A stretch of DNA of 37,869 bases from Tidjanibacter sp. GTDB taxonomy: Bacteria; Bacteroidota; Bacteroidia; Bacteroidales; Rikenellaceae. The stretch lies in the NCBI GenBank assembly GCA_017396085.1, contig JAFQNC010000040.1, positions 1-37,869 on the forward strand, written 5' to 3'. The notes under the pieces are model-generated. The model searched no databases. It was not told the DNA's origin and saw only the letters and a list, made by a program, of their open reading frames with translations. Of this stretch, positions 31,918 through 37,869 are shown piece after piece. Position numbers and translations under genes: made by a program. Each line of letters begins with the position of its first letter. Position 1 is the first letter of the stretch.

Positions 31918-32034
31918 GAATTGAAAATTGAAAATTGAAAAAATGAATTTTGTCTAAAATGCTCCCGCTCGGCAAAGGCTGCTCGCAGCCTTTGCTCTCG
32001 CTTACTCGCATTTGCGAAAATTGAAAATTGACAA
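31918..32034 (-). repeat. Diverged interspersed element, copy D, within AAAATTG arrays
   Basis: The minus-strand unit at 31957-32013 keeps the organisation of copies A-C: outer arms AAATGC (32008-32013) and GCATTT (31957-31962), unpaired GAGTAAGCGAGA and CGAGCGGGA, and inner stem GCAAAGGCTG-CGAG-CAGCCTTTGC. Relative to copy A the stems show three two-sided base-pair replacements that keep pairing. AAAATTG units flank both sides (31919-31940, 32017-32031). The CCACC-GAA-GGTGG hairpin of copies A-C is missing. Confidence 0.82.
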
Positions 32035-32035
32035 A

Positions 32036-32132
32036 AGGGCAGAAAGGGCAGAAAAGGCAAGAAAGGGGCCTTAAGGGCCTTAAGGGCTTTAAGGGCCTTA
32101 AAAAGACATTAGACGGTAGACGGTAGACGGTA
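32036..32132. repeat. Compound array: GGGCAGAAA, TTAAGGGCC and GACGGTA units
   Basis: AGGGCAGAA units (32036-32064), four TTAAGGGCY units (32066-32101) and GACGGTA units (32105-32132), in the same order as at 22896-23118. Together with copy D and the argS terminator this fills the 394-bp gap between ettA and argS. Confidence 0.85.
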
Positions 32133-32167
32133 AAAAACGCAAAGTGCGGAGCAAATGCAAGGAATAC

Positions 32168-32215
32168 AAGAAAACCCCCACCGAAGTTTGCTTATCGCAA
32201 ATGAGGTGGGGGTTT
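32168..32215 (-). terminator. Terminator of argS
   Basis: Stem AAACCCCCACC / GGTGGGGGTTT (32172-32182, 32205-32215) with an inner TTTGC-GATAA-GCAAA hairpin. On the minus strand it is followed by TTTTC, 43 nt after the argS stop codon. Confidence 0.8.
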
Positions 32216-32257
32216 ATCGCAGTATGACGCCGCAGTTGCCCGCAATCTGCGTTTTTT

Positions 32258-34036
32258 TTACATTCGCTCAGGCACCGCAATACCCATCAAAGCCATACCC
32301 CTGCCGATGACCTCGCTCACCAAGCGGCTCAGAGCCACACGGAAACCACGCACCTGCTCACGTTCCTCACGCAGGATGGAGTGGTCGTGGTAGTAGCTGT
32401 TGTACATCTTAGCAAGGTCGTAGACATAAGCACCAATCACGCTGGGCGAGTAGGTTGCGCCTGCCTGCAACACCGTCTGGGGGAAGTCGGCCAGATACTT
32501 CACGAGTTCAATCTCCTCGGGCAGCAACTCCACGCCCTCGCCTCTGCTCTCCACAACACCTGCCTCGGCTGCCTTGCGCAACACCGAGCGGATGCGGGCA
32601 TAGGTGTACTGAATGAAGGGGCCCGTGTTGCCATTGAAGTCGATACTCTCCCTCGGGTTGAAGAGCATAGTCTTTTTGGGGTCCACCTTGAGGATGAAGT
32701 ATTTGAGCGCACCGAGGCCCACCATATGGCAAATCTCGTCTTGCTCCTCGGCACTCAGTCCATCGAGTTTGCCGAGTTCGGCACTCATCTCCCTTGCGGT
32801 GGCAACCATATCGTCAATGAGGTCATCGGCATCCACAACCGTACCCTCCCTCGACTTCATCTTGCCCTCGGGCAGTTCCACCATACCATAGGAGAGGTGG
32901 AAGATTGCATCGCTCCACTCGTAGCCGAGTTTCTTCAGCACCAGTTTGAGTACCTGAAAGTGGTAGTTTTGTTCGTTGCCCACCACGTAAATCATACCGT
33001 CAAGGCTGTTGTCGTTGTGGCGGCTCAGGGCCGTACCGAGGTCTTGTGTCATATAGACACTGGTACCATCGCCACGCAGCAGGAGTTTCTCGTCAAGGCC
33101 ATCGCCCGTGAGGTCAATCCACACGCTGCCGTCAGCCCTGCGGTAGAACACGCCCTTATCCAAGCCCTCAGCCACAATGTCCTTACCCAGCAGGTAGGTT
33201 TGCGACTCGTAGTAGACCTTATCAAACGACACGCCCATAGCCTTGTAGGTGGCGTCAAAGCCCTCATAAACCCAGCCGTTCATCTTCTCCCAAAGGCCAT
33301 AGACCTCAGGGTCGTGGGCCTCCCACTTTTGGAGCATTGTGCGGGCCTCCTTCATAATGGGGGCCTCCTTCTTGGCCTCCTCTTCGTCCATACCGCCGGC
33401 CACAAGTTCCTTGACCTGCTCCTTGTAGTGTTTGTCAAACTCCACATAGTATTTACCCACAAGGTGGTCGCCCTTCATACCGCTCGACTCGGGAGTCTCA
33501 CCCTCGCCATAGAGCAACCACGCAAGCATACTCTTGCAGATGTGGATACCACGGTCATTGACCAAGTTGGCCTTGATTACGTTGTAGCCACAGGCCGAGA
33601 GGATTTGCGACACCGAGTAGCCCAGCAGGTTGTTGCGGATGTGTCCGAGGTGGAGGGGTTTGTTGGTGTTGGGCGAGGAGTACTCCACCATCACGGTCTT
33701 ACCGTTGGCGGAAGCCACACCGTAGTTGTCGGCCTCAACCATTGCACCAAACTGCGAGAGCCAAAAGTCGGCACGGAGTTCGATGTTCAGAAAGCCCTTA
33801 ATCACATTGTAACCCTTCACATAGGGGCAACCTGCGGCCAGTGCCTCGCCAATCTCGGTGGCGGTAGCATCGGGCGACTTGCGGCTACGTTTAAGCAAGG
33901 GGAATACCACCAAGGTGTAGTCTCCCTCAAACTCCTTGCGGGTCTTTTGGAGTTGCAACTCCAACCCTTCCAAAGGACCATAGAGAGCCTCCACACAGCC
34001 ATTTACGGCACCAAGCAATGTCTGTTCTATTGTCAT
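32258..34036 (-). CDS. argS: Arginyl-tRNA synthetase
   Basis: A 592-aa class I synthetase. The N-terminal Add-1 domain recognises the tRNA D-loop. The HIGH motif is in EYSSPNTNKPLHLGHIRNNLLG (HLGH, about 117-138), and FSLSYGMVELPEGKMKSREGTVV-type sequence near 370 contains the KMSKS counterpart (KMKSREG). The C-terminal helical DALR anticodon domain starts around 455 and ends ...VIGRGMALMGIAVPERM, the usual ArgRS terminus. No -7 box is visible in the 83-nt gap upstream, so it is probably cotranscribed with the esterase gene before it. Confidence 0.95.
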   Translation of the reverse strand: MTIEQTLLGAVNGCVEALYGPLEGLELQLQKTRKEFEGDYTLVVFPLLKRSRKSPDATATEIGEALAAGCPYVKGYNVIKGFLNIELRADFWLSQFGAMVEADNYGVASANGKTVMVEYSSPNTNKPLHLGHIRNNLLGYSVSQILSACGYNVIKANLVNDRGIHICKSMLAWLLYGEGETPESSGMKGDHLVGKYYVEFDKHYKEQVKELVAGGMDEEEAKKEAPIMKEARTMLQKWEAHDPEVYGLWEKMNGWVYEGFDATYKAMGVSFDKVYYESQTYLLGKDIVAEGLDKGVFYRRADGSVWIDLTGDGLDEKLLLRGDGTSVYMTQDLGTALSRHNDNSLDGMIYVVGNEQNYHFQVLKLVLKKLGYEWSDAIFHLSYGMVELPEGKMKSREGTVVDADDLIDDMVATAREMSAELGKLDGLSAEEQDEICHMVGLGALKYFILKVDPKKTMLFNPRESIDFNGNTGPFIQYTYARIRSVLRKAAEAGVVESRGEGVELLPEEIELVKYLADFPQTVLQAGATYSPSVIGAYVYDLAKMYNSYYHDHSILREEREQVRGFRVALSRLVSEVIGRGMALMGIAVPERM

Positions 34037-34119
34037 AGTTATCTTCTTCTCTTTATTTTTTGTTTATATCTTTTTTCTCTATTTTTTCCTAATTCAATCT
34101 GCACCACGAGCACTCACGC

Positions 34120-34986
34120 CTACTTCTGCTCTGCGAGCCACCTCTCCAGCGAGGTCAGAAATTCCTCCCTATAAGGCGCAAACTTCTCCCCATTGAAGCC
34201 CCAACCGTGGCCACCCTTGGGGTAGATGTGCAACTCGGCAGGCACCTTGTTGGCACAAAGGGCATCGTAGAAGAGGGTGCTGTTGCCGGTGGGTACCGAG
34301 CGGTCATCGTTGGAGAGGGCAATGAAGCAGATGGGAGTCTTGGGACTTACCCACTCCTCCAGCGACCACTCCAGCACCTTGGGGTACTTGGGTTTCTCAC
34401 CAATGAGCCTTGTGCGTGAGCCTCCGTGGGTGTAGGCCTCTTTCATCGTGATTACGGGGTAGATGAGCACGCCAAAGTCGGGCCTGTTCTGCTCGGAGGT
34501 GTACTTGGTCAGAGCCGTAGCAGCCACGTGGCCACCCGCCGAGAAGCCCATAACACCCACCTTCACAGGGTCCACACCCCACTCCGCAGCCCTACTGCGC
34601 ACAATTTCCACTGCCGTGAGTACATCCTTACGGGGAATTTCCGAATGTCCGTTGGGCATACGGTAGTAGAGCACCACCGCCGTGATACCCCTCTGGCCAA
34701 GCCACTCGGCAAAGAGTTCGCCCTCGTGAACAACCGCCAAGCGAGCATAGCCACCACCCGGGCAGAGCACCACAACCTGTCCGTTGGGCTCGGCAGGCAG
34801 GAACACCTCCATCCTCGGGTTGCTCACATCGCACACCCTGCCACCCTCAATCGTAACCTCCCTGCCTTCGAGGCCATTGCTCTCGGCAGGCCCCTCGGGA
34901 TAGAGGTAGATGGTCTGTCGGGCAGGCTGTCCGAAAGCGGCAAACGAGGTTGCAAGAGTGAGCACAAGCAGAAAAAATCTTCTCAT
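34120..34986 (-). CDS. Secreted alpha/beta-hydrolase, esterase
   Basis: A 288-aa exported hydrolase. It has a signal peptide (MRRFFLLVLTLATSFAAFGQ) and then a BD-FAE/acetyl-esterase-type alpha/beta fold. The oxyanion segment is VVVLCPGGGYARLAVVHEGE (the HGGG counterpart is PGGGY), the nucleophile elbow GFSAGGHVAA (Ser at about 150), the acid Asp in SNDDRSVP and the catalytic His in PKGGHGWGF. Relatives deacetylate xylan or other glycans, or act as generic carboxylesterases; the substrate here is unknown. Its -7 box interlocks with the divergent dihydrouridine synthase promoter. argS lies 83 nt downstream. Confidence 0.87.
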   Translation of the reverse strand: MRRFFLLVLTLATSFAAFGQPARQTIYLYPEGPAESNGLEGREVTIEGGRVCDVSNPRMEVFLPAEPNGQVVVLCPGGGYARLAVVHEGELFAEWLGQRGITAVVLYYRMPNGHSEIPRKDVLTAVEIVRSRAAEWGVDPVKVGVMGFSAGGHVAATALTKYTSEQNRPDFGVLIYPVITMKEAYTHGGSRTRLIGEKPKYPKVLEWSLEEWVSPKTPICFIALSNDDRSVPTGNSTLFYDALCANKVPAELHIYPKGGHGWGFNGEKFAPYREEFLTSLERWLAEQK

Positions 34987-35002
34987 AGTGGAGTGTTATC
35001 GT

Positions 35003-35032
35003 TTGTTTAGAGCGCAAATATAACTATTTTTG
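35003..35032 (+). promoter_or_regulatory. dus promoter, interlocked with the divergent esterase promoter
   Basis: Plus strand: TTG (35003-35005), 19-bp spacer, TATTTTTG (35025-35032). Minus strand: TATATTTGC (35014-35022) lies inside the plus-strand spacer, two bases from the plus -7 box. The geometry is nearly the same as at 3971-4001. The plus promoter covers a TTG at 35030 that opens the dus frame, which rules that TTG out as the start. Confidence 0.7.
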
Positions 35033-35050
35033 GGGCAAAATTTGCAACCC

Positions 35051-36073
35051 GTGAAGATTGGAAAGATAGATTTTGGCGAAAAGCCGCTTTTTTTGGCCCC
35101 AATGGAGGATGTAACCGACCCTTCGTTCCGCCGTTTGTGCAAAGAATTCGGAGCCGATATGGTTACCACCGAGTTCGTTAGCTCAGACGGACTCTTCCAC
35201 GGAGCCGAGAAAACTTTTCGCAAACTTGCCGTGAGCGACACCGAGCGACCCGTGGCCATACAAATATACGGACACCTGATTGAGCCTATGGTGGAAGCCG
35301 CACGACTTGCCGAGCAAGCGGGGCCCGATGTGATTGACATCAACTTCGGTTGCCCGATGAAGAAGATTGCAGGCCGAGGTGCCGGTAGCGGTATGATGAA
35401 AGATGTGCCCCTGATGGTGGAGATGACGCGCAGGATTGTGGAGGCCGTCAGGCTCCCCGTAACGGTCAAAACAAGGCTCGGTTGGGACGATGACAACAAG
35501 AACATCGAAGAGATTGCACTGCGCCTGCAAGACGTTGGTATTCAAGCCCTAACCATCCACGGTCGCACCCGCTCGCAGATGTACCGTGGCGAGGCCGACT
35601 GGACCCTCATCGGCAAGGTCAAAAACAACCCCGCCATACACATCCCCATCATCGGTAATGGCGATGTTACCACCCCCCAGAGGGCTGCCGAGTGCTTCGA
35701 CCGCTACGGGGTGGATGCGGTGATGATTGGCCGTGCCACCTATGGCCGTCCGTGGATATTCCGTGAGTGTCGCCACTTCATCGACACCGGCAAACTCCTC
35801 CCCCAGCCCTCCGTGGCCGAGCGTGTGGAGATTGCCAAGCACCACCTCAACCTCTCGCTGGCCGCCAAGGGAGATTATGTGGGCATAATTGAGATGCGCC
35901 GCCACTTCTCCAACTACTTCAAGGGGCTGCCCGACTTCAAGCAAACGCGCATAAAACTCGTTACATCCTACGACCCCGATGAAATACGCAGCCTGCTGGA
36001 CTACACCGCCGAGCATTGGGCCGACTACGACTTCTCCGAGGTTGTTCCACCGCCACTTTCACACGATATTTAG
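35051..36073 (+). CDS. dusB: tRNA-dihydrouridine synthase (DusB type)
   Basis: A 340-aa FMN enzyme that reduces specific uridines in tRNA. The TIM barrel opens with FLAPMEDVTDPSFRRLCKEFGADMVTTEFVSSDGL. It has QIYGHLIEPMVEAARLAEQAGPDVIDINFGCPMKKIAGRGAGSGMM with the catalytic Cys in GCPMKK, then VKTRLGWDD, TIHGRTRSQMYRGEADW and IPIIGNGDV and DAVMIGRATYGRPWIF, the FMN-phosphate loops. The start is set at the GTG at 35051 (MKIGKIDFGEKPLFL) because the only earlier option (TTG 35030) lies in the promoter; the leader would then be about 12 nt. The DUF486 gene follows after 13 nt. Confidence 0.92.
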   Translation: MKIGKIDFGEKPLFLAPMEDVTDPSFRRLCKEFGADMVTTEFVSSDGLFHGAEKTFRKLAVSDTERPVAIQIYGHLIEPMVEAARLAEQAGPDVIDINFGCPMKKIAGRGAGSGMMKDVPLMVEMTRRIVEAVRLPVTVKTRLGWDDDNKNIEEIALRLQDVGIQALTIHGRTRSQMYRGEADWTLIGKVKNNPAIHIPIIGNGDVTTPQRAAECFDRYGVDAVMIGRATYGRPWIFRECRHFIDTGKLLPQPSVAERVEIAKHHLNLSLAAKGDYVGIIEMRRHFSNYFKGLPDFKQTRIKLVTSYDPDEIRSLLDYTAEHWADYDFSEVVPPPLSHDI

Positions 36074-36086
36074 ACTTGACACCGAG

Positions 36087-36458
36087 ATGAAAGGAATTAT
36101 CACAATCGGAATGTTGCTACTGTCGAATGTCTTTATGACCTTCGCTTGGTATGGTAACCTCAAACTACGAGATATGAATGGCGGCAAAGACCCATTCCCT
36201 CTCTTTATTATCATACTCTTGAGTTGGGGCGTTGCCTTCTTTGAGTATTGCCTCACCATACCCGCCAACCGCATCGGTTTTGTGGGCGGAGGTGGCCCCT
36301 TCAGCCTCTTCCAGTTGAAGATTATTCAGGAGTGTATCTCGCTGGTGGTCTTTACGGTGTTGGCTTTGGTGTTGTTCAAGACCGAGACTTTCCGTTGGAA
36401 CTACGCTGTGTCGTTCCTTCTGATTCTCGCTGCGGTCTACTTCGCCTTCAAAAAGTAG
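36087..36458 (+). CDS. DUF486 / DMT-family membrane protein
   Basis: A 123-aa integral membrane protein with four hydrophobic segments (about 4-22, 36-56, 71-98 and 104-121). It has the DUF486 pattern: SNVFMTFAWYGNLK near the start, then SWGVAFFEYCLTIPANRIGF and LKIIQECISLVVFTVLAL. DUF486 proteins are placed in the drug/metabolite transporter superfamily; no substrate is known. The ATG at 36087 is chosen because it opens the first membrane helix. It is probably translated from the dus transcript. Confidence 0.88.
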   Translation: MKGIITIGMLLLSNVFMTFAWYGNLKLRDMNGGKDPFPLFIIILLSWGVAFFEYCLTIPANRIGFVGGGGPFSLFQLKIIQECISLVVFTVLALVLFKTETFRWNYAVSFLLILAAVYFAFKK

Positions 36459-36468
36459 TCGGCGAATG

Positions 36469-36571
36469 GAAAATTGAAAATTGAAAATTGAAAATTAGGG
36501 AGGATAGGGAATTTAGGGACTTTAAGGTCTTTAAGGCCCCTAAAAAAAGTCGGTTGTCGGTCGTCGGTTGA
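36469..36571. repeat. Compound array: AAAATTG, TTTAAGG and GTCGGTT units
   Basis: AAAATTG units (36470-36495), TTTAGGGAC/TTTAAGGTC units (36509-36540), then GTCGGTTGTCGG units (36549-36571), between the convergent DUF486 and YqeY genes. Confidence 0.85.
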
Positions 36572-36572
36572 C

Positions 36573-36609
36573 AAAAAAAGACTCGGCAGAGGTGCCGAGT
36601 CCTTTTTTT
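36573..36609. terminator. Bidirectional terminator of the DUF486 and YqeY genes
   Basis: Stem GACTCGGCA / TGCCGAGTC (36580-36588, 36593-36601), 4-nt loop, with an A-run on the left (36573-36579) and a T-run on the right (36603-36609), so it can work in both directions. It overlaps the last bases of the YqeY-like gene. Confidence 0.88.
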
Positions 36610-37054
36610 AAGCAAGTATCTTTTTGACCATTTCGCTGATGGCCCTACCATCGGCCAAGCCGGCCAACTTCTTGGTAGCCACGCCCATAACGCGCCCCAT
36701 CTGCTGCGGGGAGTCCACACCGAGTTCGGCCACAAGAGCCCTCAACTGCTGCTCCAACTCCTCGGGCGAGAGTTGCTTGGGCAGGTACTCCTCAATGGCT
36801 GCGGCCTGTGCGAGTTCGGCTTCAGCGAGTTCGGGGCGGCCTGCCGAGGTGTACATCTCGGCCGACTCACGGCGTTGTTTGACCTGCTTCTGCATAATCT
36901 TCACGATGTCGGCATCGGTGAGGGTAATGTCTGCACCGGCGGTTTTGGCGATGAGGATTGCCGACTTCACAGCGCGGAGTGCGTCAAGTTTCACTTGGTT
37001 GCGAGCCTTCATTGCGGCTGCAATATCGTTCTGAATTTGTTGTTCGAGTGCCAT
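36608..37054 (-). CDS. GatB/YqeY domain protein
   Basis: A 148-aa stand-alone YqeY protein. It resembles the C-terminal tRNA-contacting domain of amidotransferase subunit GatB, with MALEQQIQNDIAAAMKARNQVKLDALRAVKSAI at the start, KQVKQRRESAEMYTSAGRPELAEAELAQAAAIEEYLPKQLSPEEL in the middle and MGRVMGVATKKLAGLADGRAISEMVKK at the end. Its cellular role is not established. The ATG at 37054 fits the family start, and the -7 box TACCTTTGC at 37082-37090 lies 27 bp upstream of it. Confidence 0.92.
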   Translation of the reverse strand: MALEQQIQNDIAAAMKARNQVKLDALRAVKSAILIAKTAGADITLTDADIVKIMQKQVKQRRESAEMYTSAGRPELAEAELAQAAAIEEYLPKQLSPEELEQQLRALVAELGVDSPQQMGRVMGVATKKLAGLADGRAISEMVKKILA

Positions 37055-37081
37055 AGGTTTTATTTTTTGTTTGTTGTTTTC

Positions 37082-37090
37082 GCAAAGGTA
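37082..37090 (-). promoter_or_regulatory. -7 box of the YqeY gene
   Basis: TACCTTTGC on the minus strand; no TTG at -33. Confidence 0.5.
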
Positions 37091-37214
37091 AAAAAAATTG
37101 TGCCGTAAGGTATTCGCCACTCACAAAAAAAATACCCATAGGACCCGAAAAAGCCCCAGCCCGATGCCGTGAGCCTAAAACCCGTACCCCCGCACAAATC
37201 TCATTGAAACATCC

Positions 37215-37418
37215 GCTTACTCAAAGAGTAAAGAGTAAAGAGTAATTAGTAAAGAGTAATTAGTAAATATTTTTCCCACTACGTTTGGTAGCACCACCAA
37301 GTACCCCCTCCCCTACGAAAGGGGAGGTCGGGAGGGGTGGTCGAAATTGCTGACAGCGGCTTTGCCGCAGAGCTAGAGTAAAGAGTAATTAGTAAAGAGT
37401 AAAGAGTAAAGAGTAAAT
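37215..37418. repeat. GAGTAAA arrays flanking a C/G-rich palindromic repeat (type 2, copy 2)
   Basis: AGAGTAAAGAGTAATTAGTAA units (37218-37269 and 37376-37417) flank a C/G-rich unit at 37300-37341 (CCCCCTCCCCT-acgaa-AGGGGAGG-tc-GGGAGGGGTGG), the inverted relative of 22851-22895, and a small GCGGC-TTT-GCCGC hairpin (37356-37368). The 356-bp stretch 37121-37476 shows no gene. Confidence 0.75.
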
Positions 37419-37420
37419 AT

Positions 37421-37454
37421 AAAGCCCGAATTTCTCAGCAGAAATTCGGGCTTT
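37421..37454 (-). terminator. Terminator of the partial gene at the right edge
   Basis: Perfect 15-bp stem AAAGCCCGAATTTCT / AGAAATTCGGGCTTT with a 4-nt loop, 22 nt after the stop codon at 37477. Confidence 0.8.
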
Positions 37455-37476
37455 GCTGTATTGCAACATTACCACC

Positions 37477-37869
37477 TTACAAGCTGTAGGAGAGGTTATA
37501 GTCTTTGCCATCTATGGTTACTTTCACCGAGGCGCCCGAGGCGGAATAGGCCGCTGTGAACTCGGCACTAATCTCGGCCGAGGTGTCGGGGTGGATGACA
37601 GTGATGAACCTCACATTATTCGATGCCAAGGCTTTGTAAACCGTCAAGCGGTAGAATTTGCGGTCATACTGGATGTTCTCTTTTTCGGAGTAGTAGCTGA
37701 TGCCACTCTCGCCCTTGAAGCCACTTGTGGTCTCGGAGAAAGTGAGCCATTTCATATTCACTCCATCGCTAAAAGTGGTGTGGGCACCATAGGCATAGTC
37801 GTTAGTGTGGTCATCAATGGTTACCACGTCCACGCCCTTGCTACTATCACGGCAGAGGTGGAAGCTAAC
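37477..37869 (-). CDS. C-terminal fragment of an unidentified, probably secreted protein
   Basis: The frame is open to the window edge, so only the last 130 codons are visible. The residues are rich in beta-strand pattern with alternating aromatic and polar positions (WLTFSETTSGFKGESGISYYS, FYRLTVYKAL) and the stretch NVRFITVIHPDT. They end in VTIDGKDYNLSYSL. The RFxTVIHP segment and the beta-rich end recall the C-terminal beta-sheet domain of heparinase II/III-like polysaccharide lyases. That likeness is weak and I do not name a family with confidence. The start, signal peptide and active site would lie to the right of the window. Confidence 0.6.
   Translation of the reverse strand, partial: VSFHLCRDSSKGVDVVTIDDHTNDYAYGAHTTFSDGVNMKWLTFSETTSGFKGESGISYYSEKENIQYDRKFYRLTVYKALASNNVRFITVIHPDTSAEISAEFTAAYSASGASVKVTIDGKDYNLSYSL

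Noticed and set aside
30220..34174. Two plus-strand frames of over 500 codons antisense to ettA and argS.
   Set aside because: Shadow frames of two universally recognisable genes; their products have no family pattern.
1..37869. tRNA genes in the intergenic regions.
   Set aside because: I scanned the gaps for T-arm GTTCGAATC-like and acceptor-stem patterns and saw no convincing cloverleaf; a covariance search would settle it.

Overview
The window comes from a Bacteroidota genome, most likely order Bacteroidales. The evidence is the many promoters of the Bacteroidota type (TTG, 19-20 bp, TAnnTTTG), the Bacteroides-aerotolerance genes batD and batE, the weak Shine-Dalgarno use, the rplM-rpsI-rpsB-tsf cluster and the anaerobe-type enzymes (class I fumarase, rubrerythrin). 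A genus cannot be named from the sequence alone; an Alistipes/Rikenellaceae-like or related gut lineage is only a guess.

Layout. 1-640: the 5' end of a 16S rRNA gene on the minus strand with two tandem promoters, then an outer-membrane barrel gene and its structured 3' end. 1.3-5.0 kb: a long-chain polyprenyl diphosphate synthase, a zeta-type kinase followed by an overlapping 58-codon gene, a META-domain lipoprotein, a RidA protein and a CrcB/Fluc fluoride channel. 5.1-12.7 kb: a complete urease locus on the plus strand, ureA-ureB-ureC-ureE-ureF-ureG-ureD, followed by a urea channel and a nickel/cobalt S-component (NikM/CbiM type). Together these supply urea entry, nickel entry, the apoenzyme and all four maturation proteins. 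12.8-17.9 kb (minus): recR, batE, batD and class I fumarase. 18.1-23.7 kb: class II aldolase, a CapA-family protein, glyA, fabG and rubrerythrin. 23.9-27.0 kb (minus): the ribosomal protein/EF-Ts cluster. 27.1-35.0 kb (minus): an S41 protease, hisS, ettA, argS and a secreted esterase. 35.0-37.9 kb: a tRNA-dihydrouridine synthase, a DUF486 membrane protein, a YqeY-like protein and the 3' end of an unidentified gene.

The most unusual content lies between the genes. A ~85-bp element occurs three times almost unchanged (two copies are identical over the core although ~16.9 kb apart) and once as a diverged copy. The diverged copy keeps the same two-stem fold through paired base changes and also keeps the unpaired GAGTAAGCGAGA-type segments. 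Two copies sit inside the urease operon, and one lies at the end of ureB, where repeat-derived DNA encodes the last ~17 residues. The elements are embedded in 7-bp AT-rich tandem repeats, and several loci also carry 9-bp TTTAAGGGC and GGGCAGAAA arrays and GACGTTA/GTTGACG arrays in a recurring order. I regard this compound repeat system as the best candidate for something undescribed. Secondary points are the zeta-kinase/58-aa pair, two sets of interlocked divergent promoters (one of which corrects a start codon), overlapping inverted repeats after the barrel gene, and the solitary nickel S-component.
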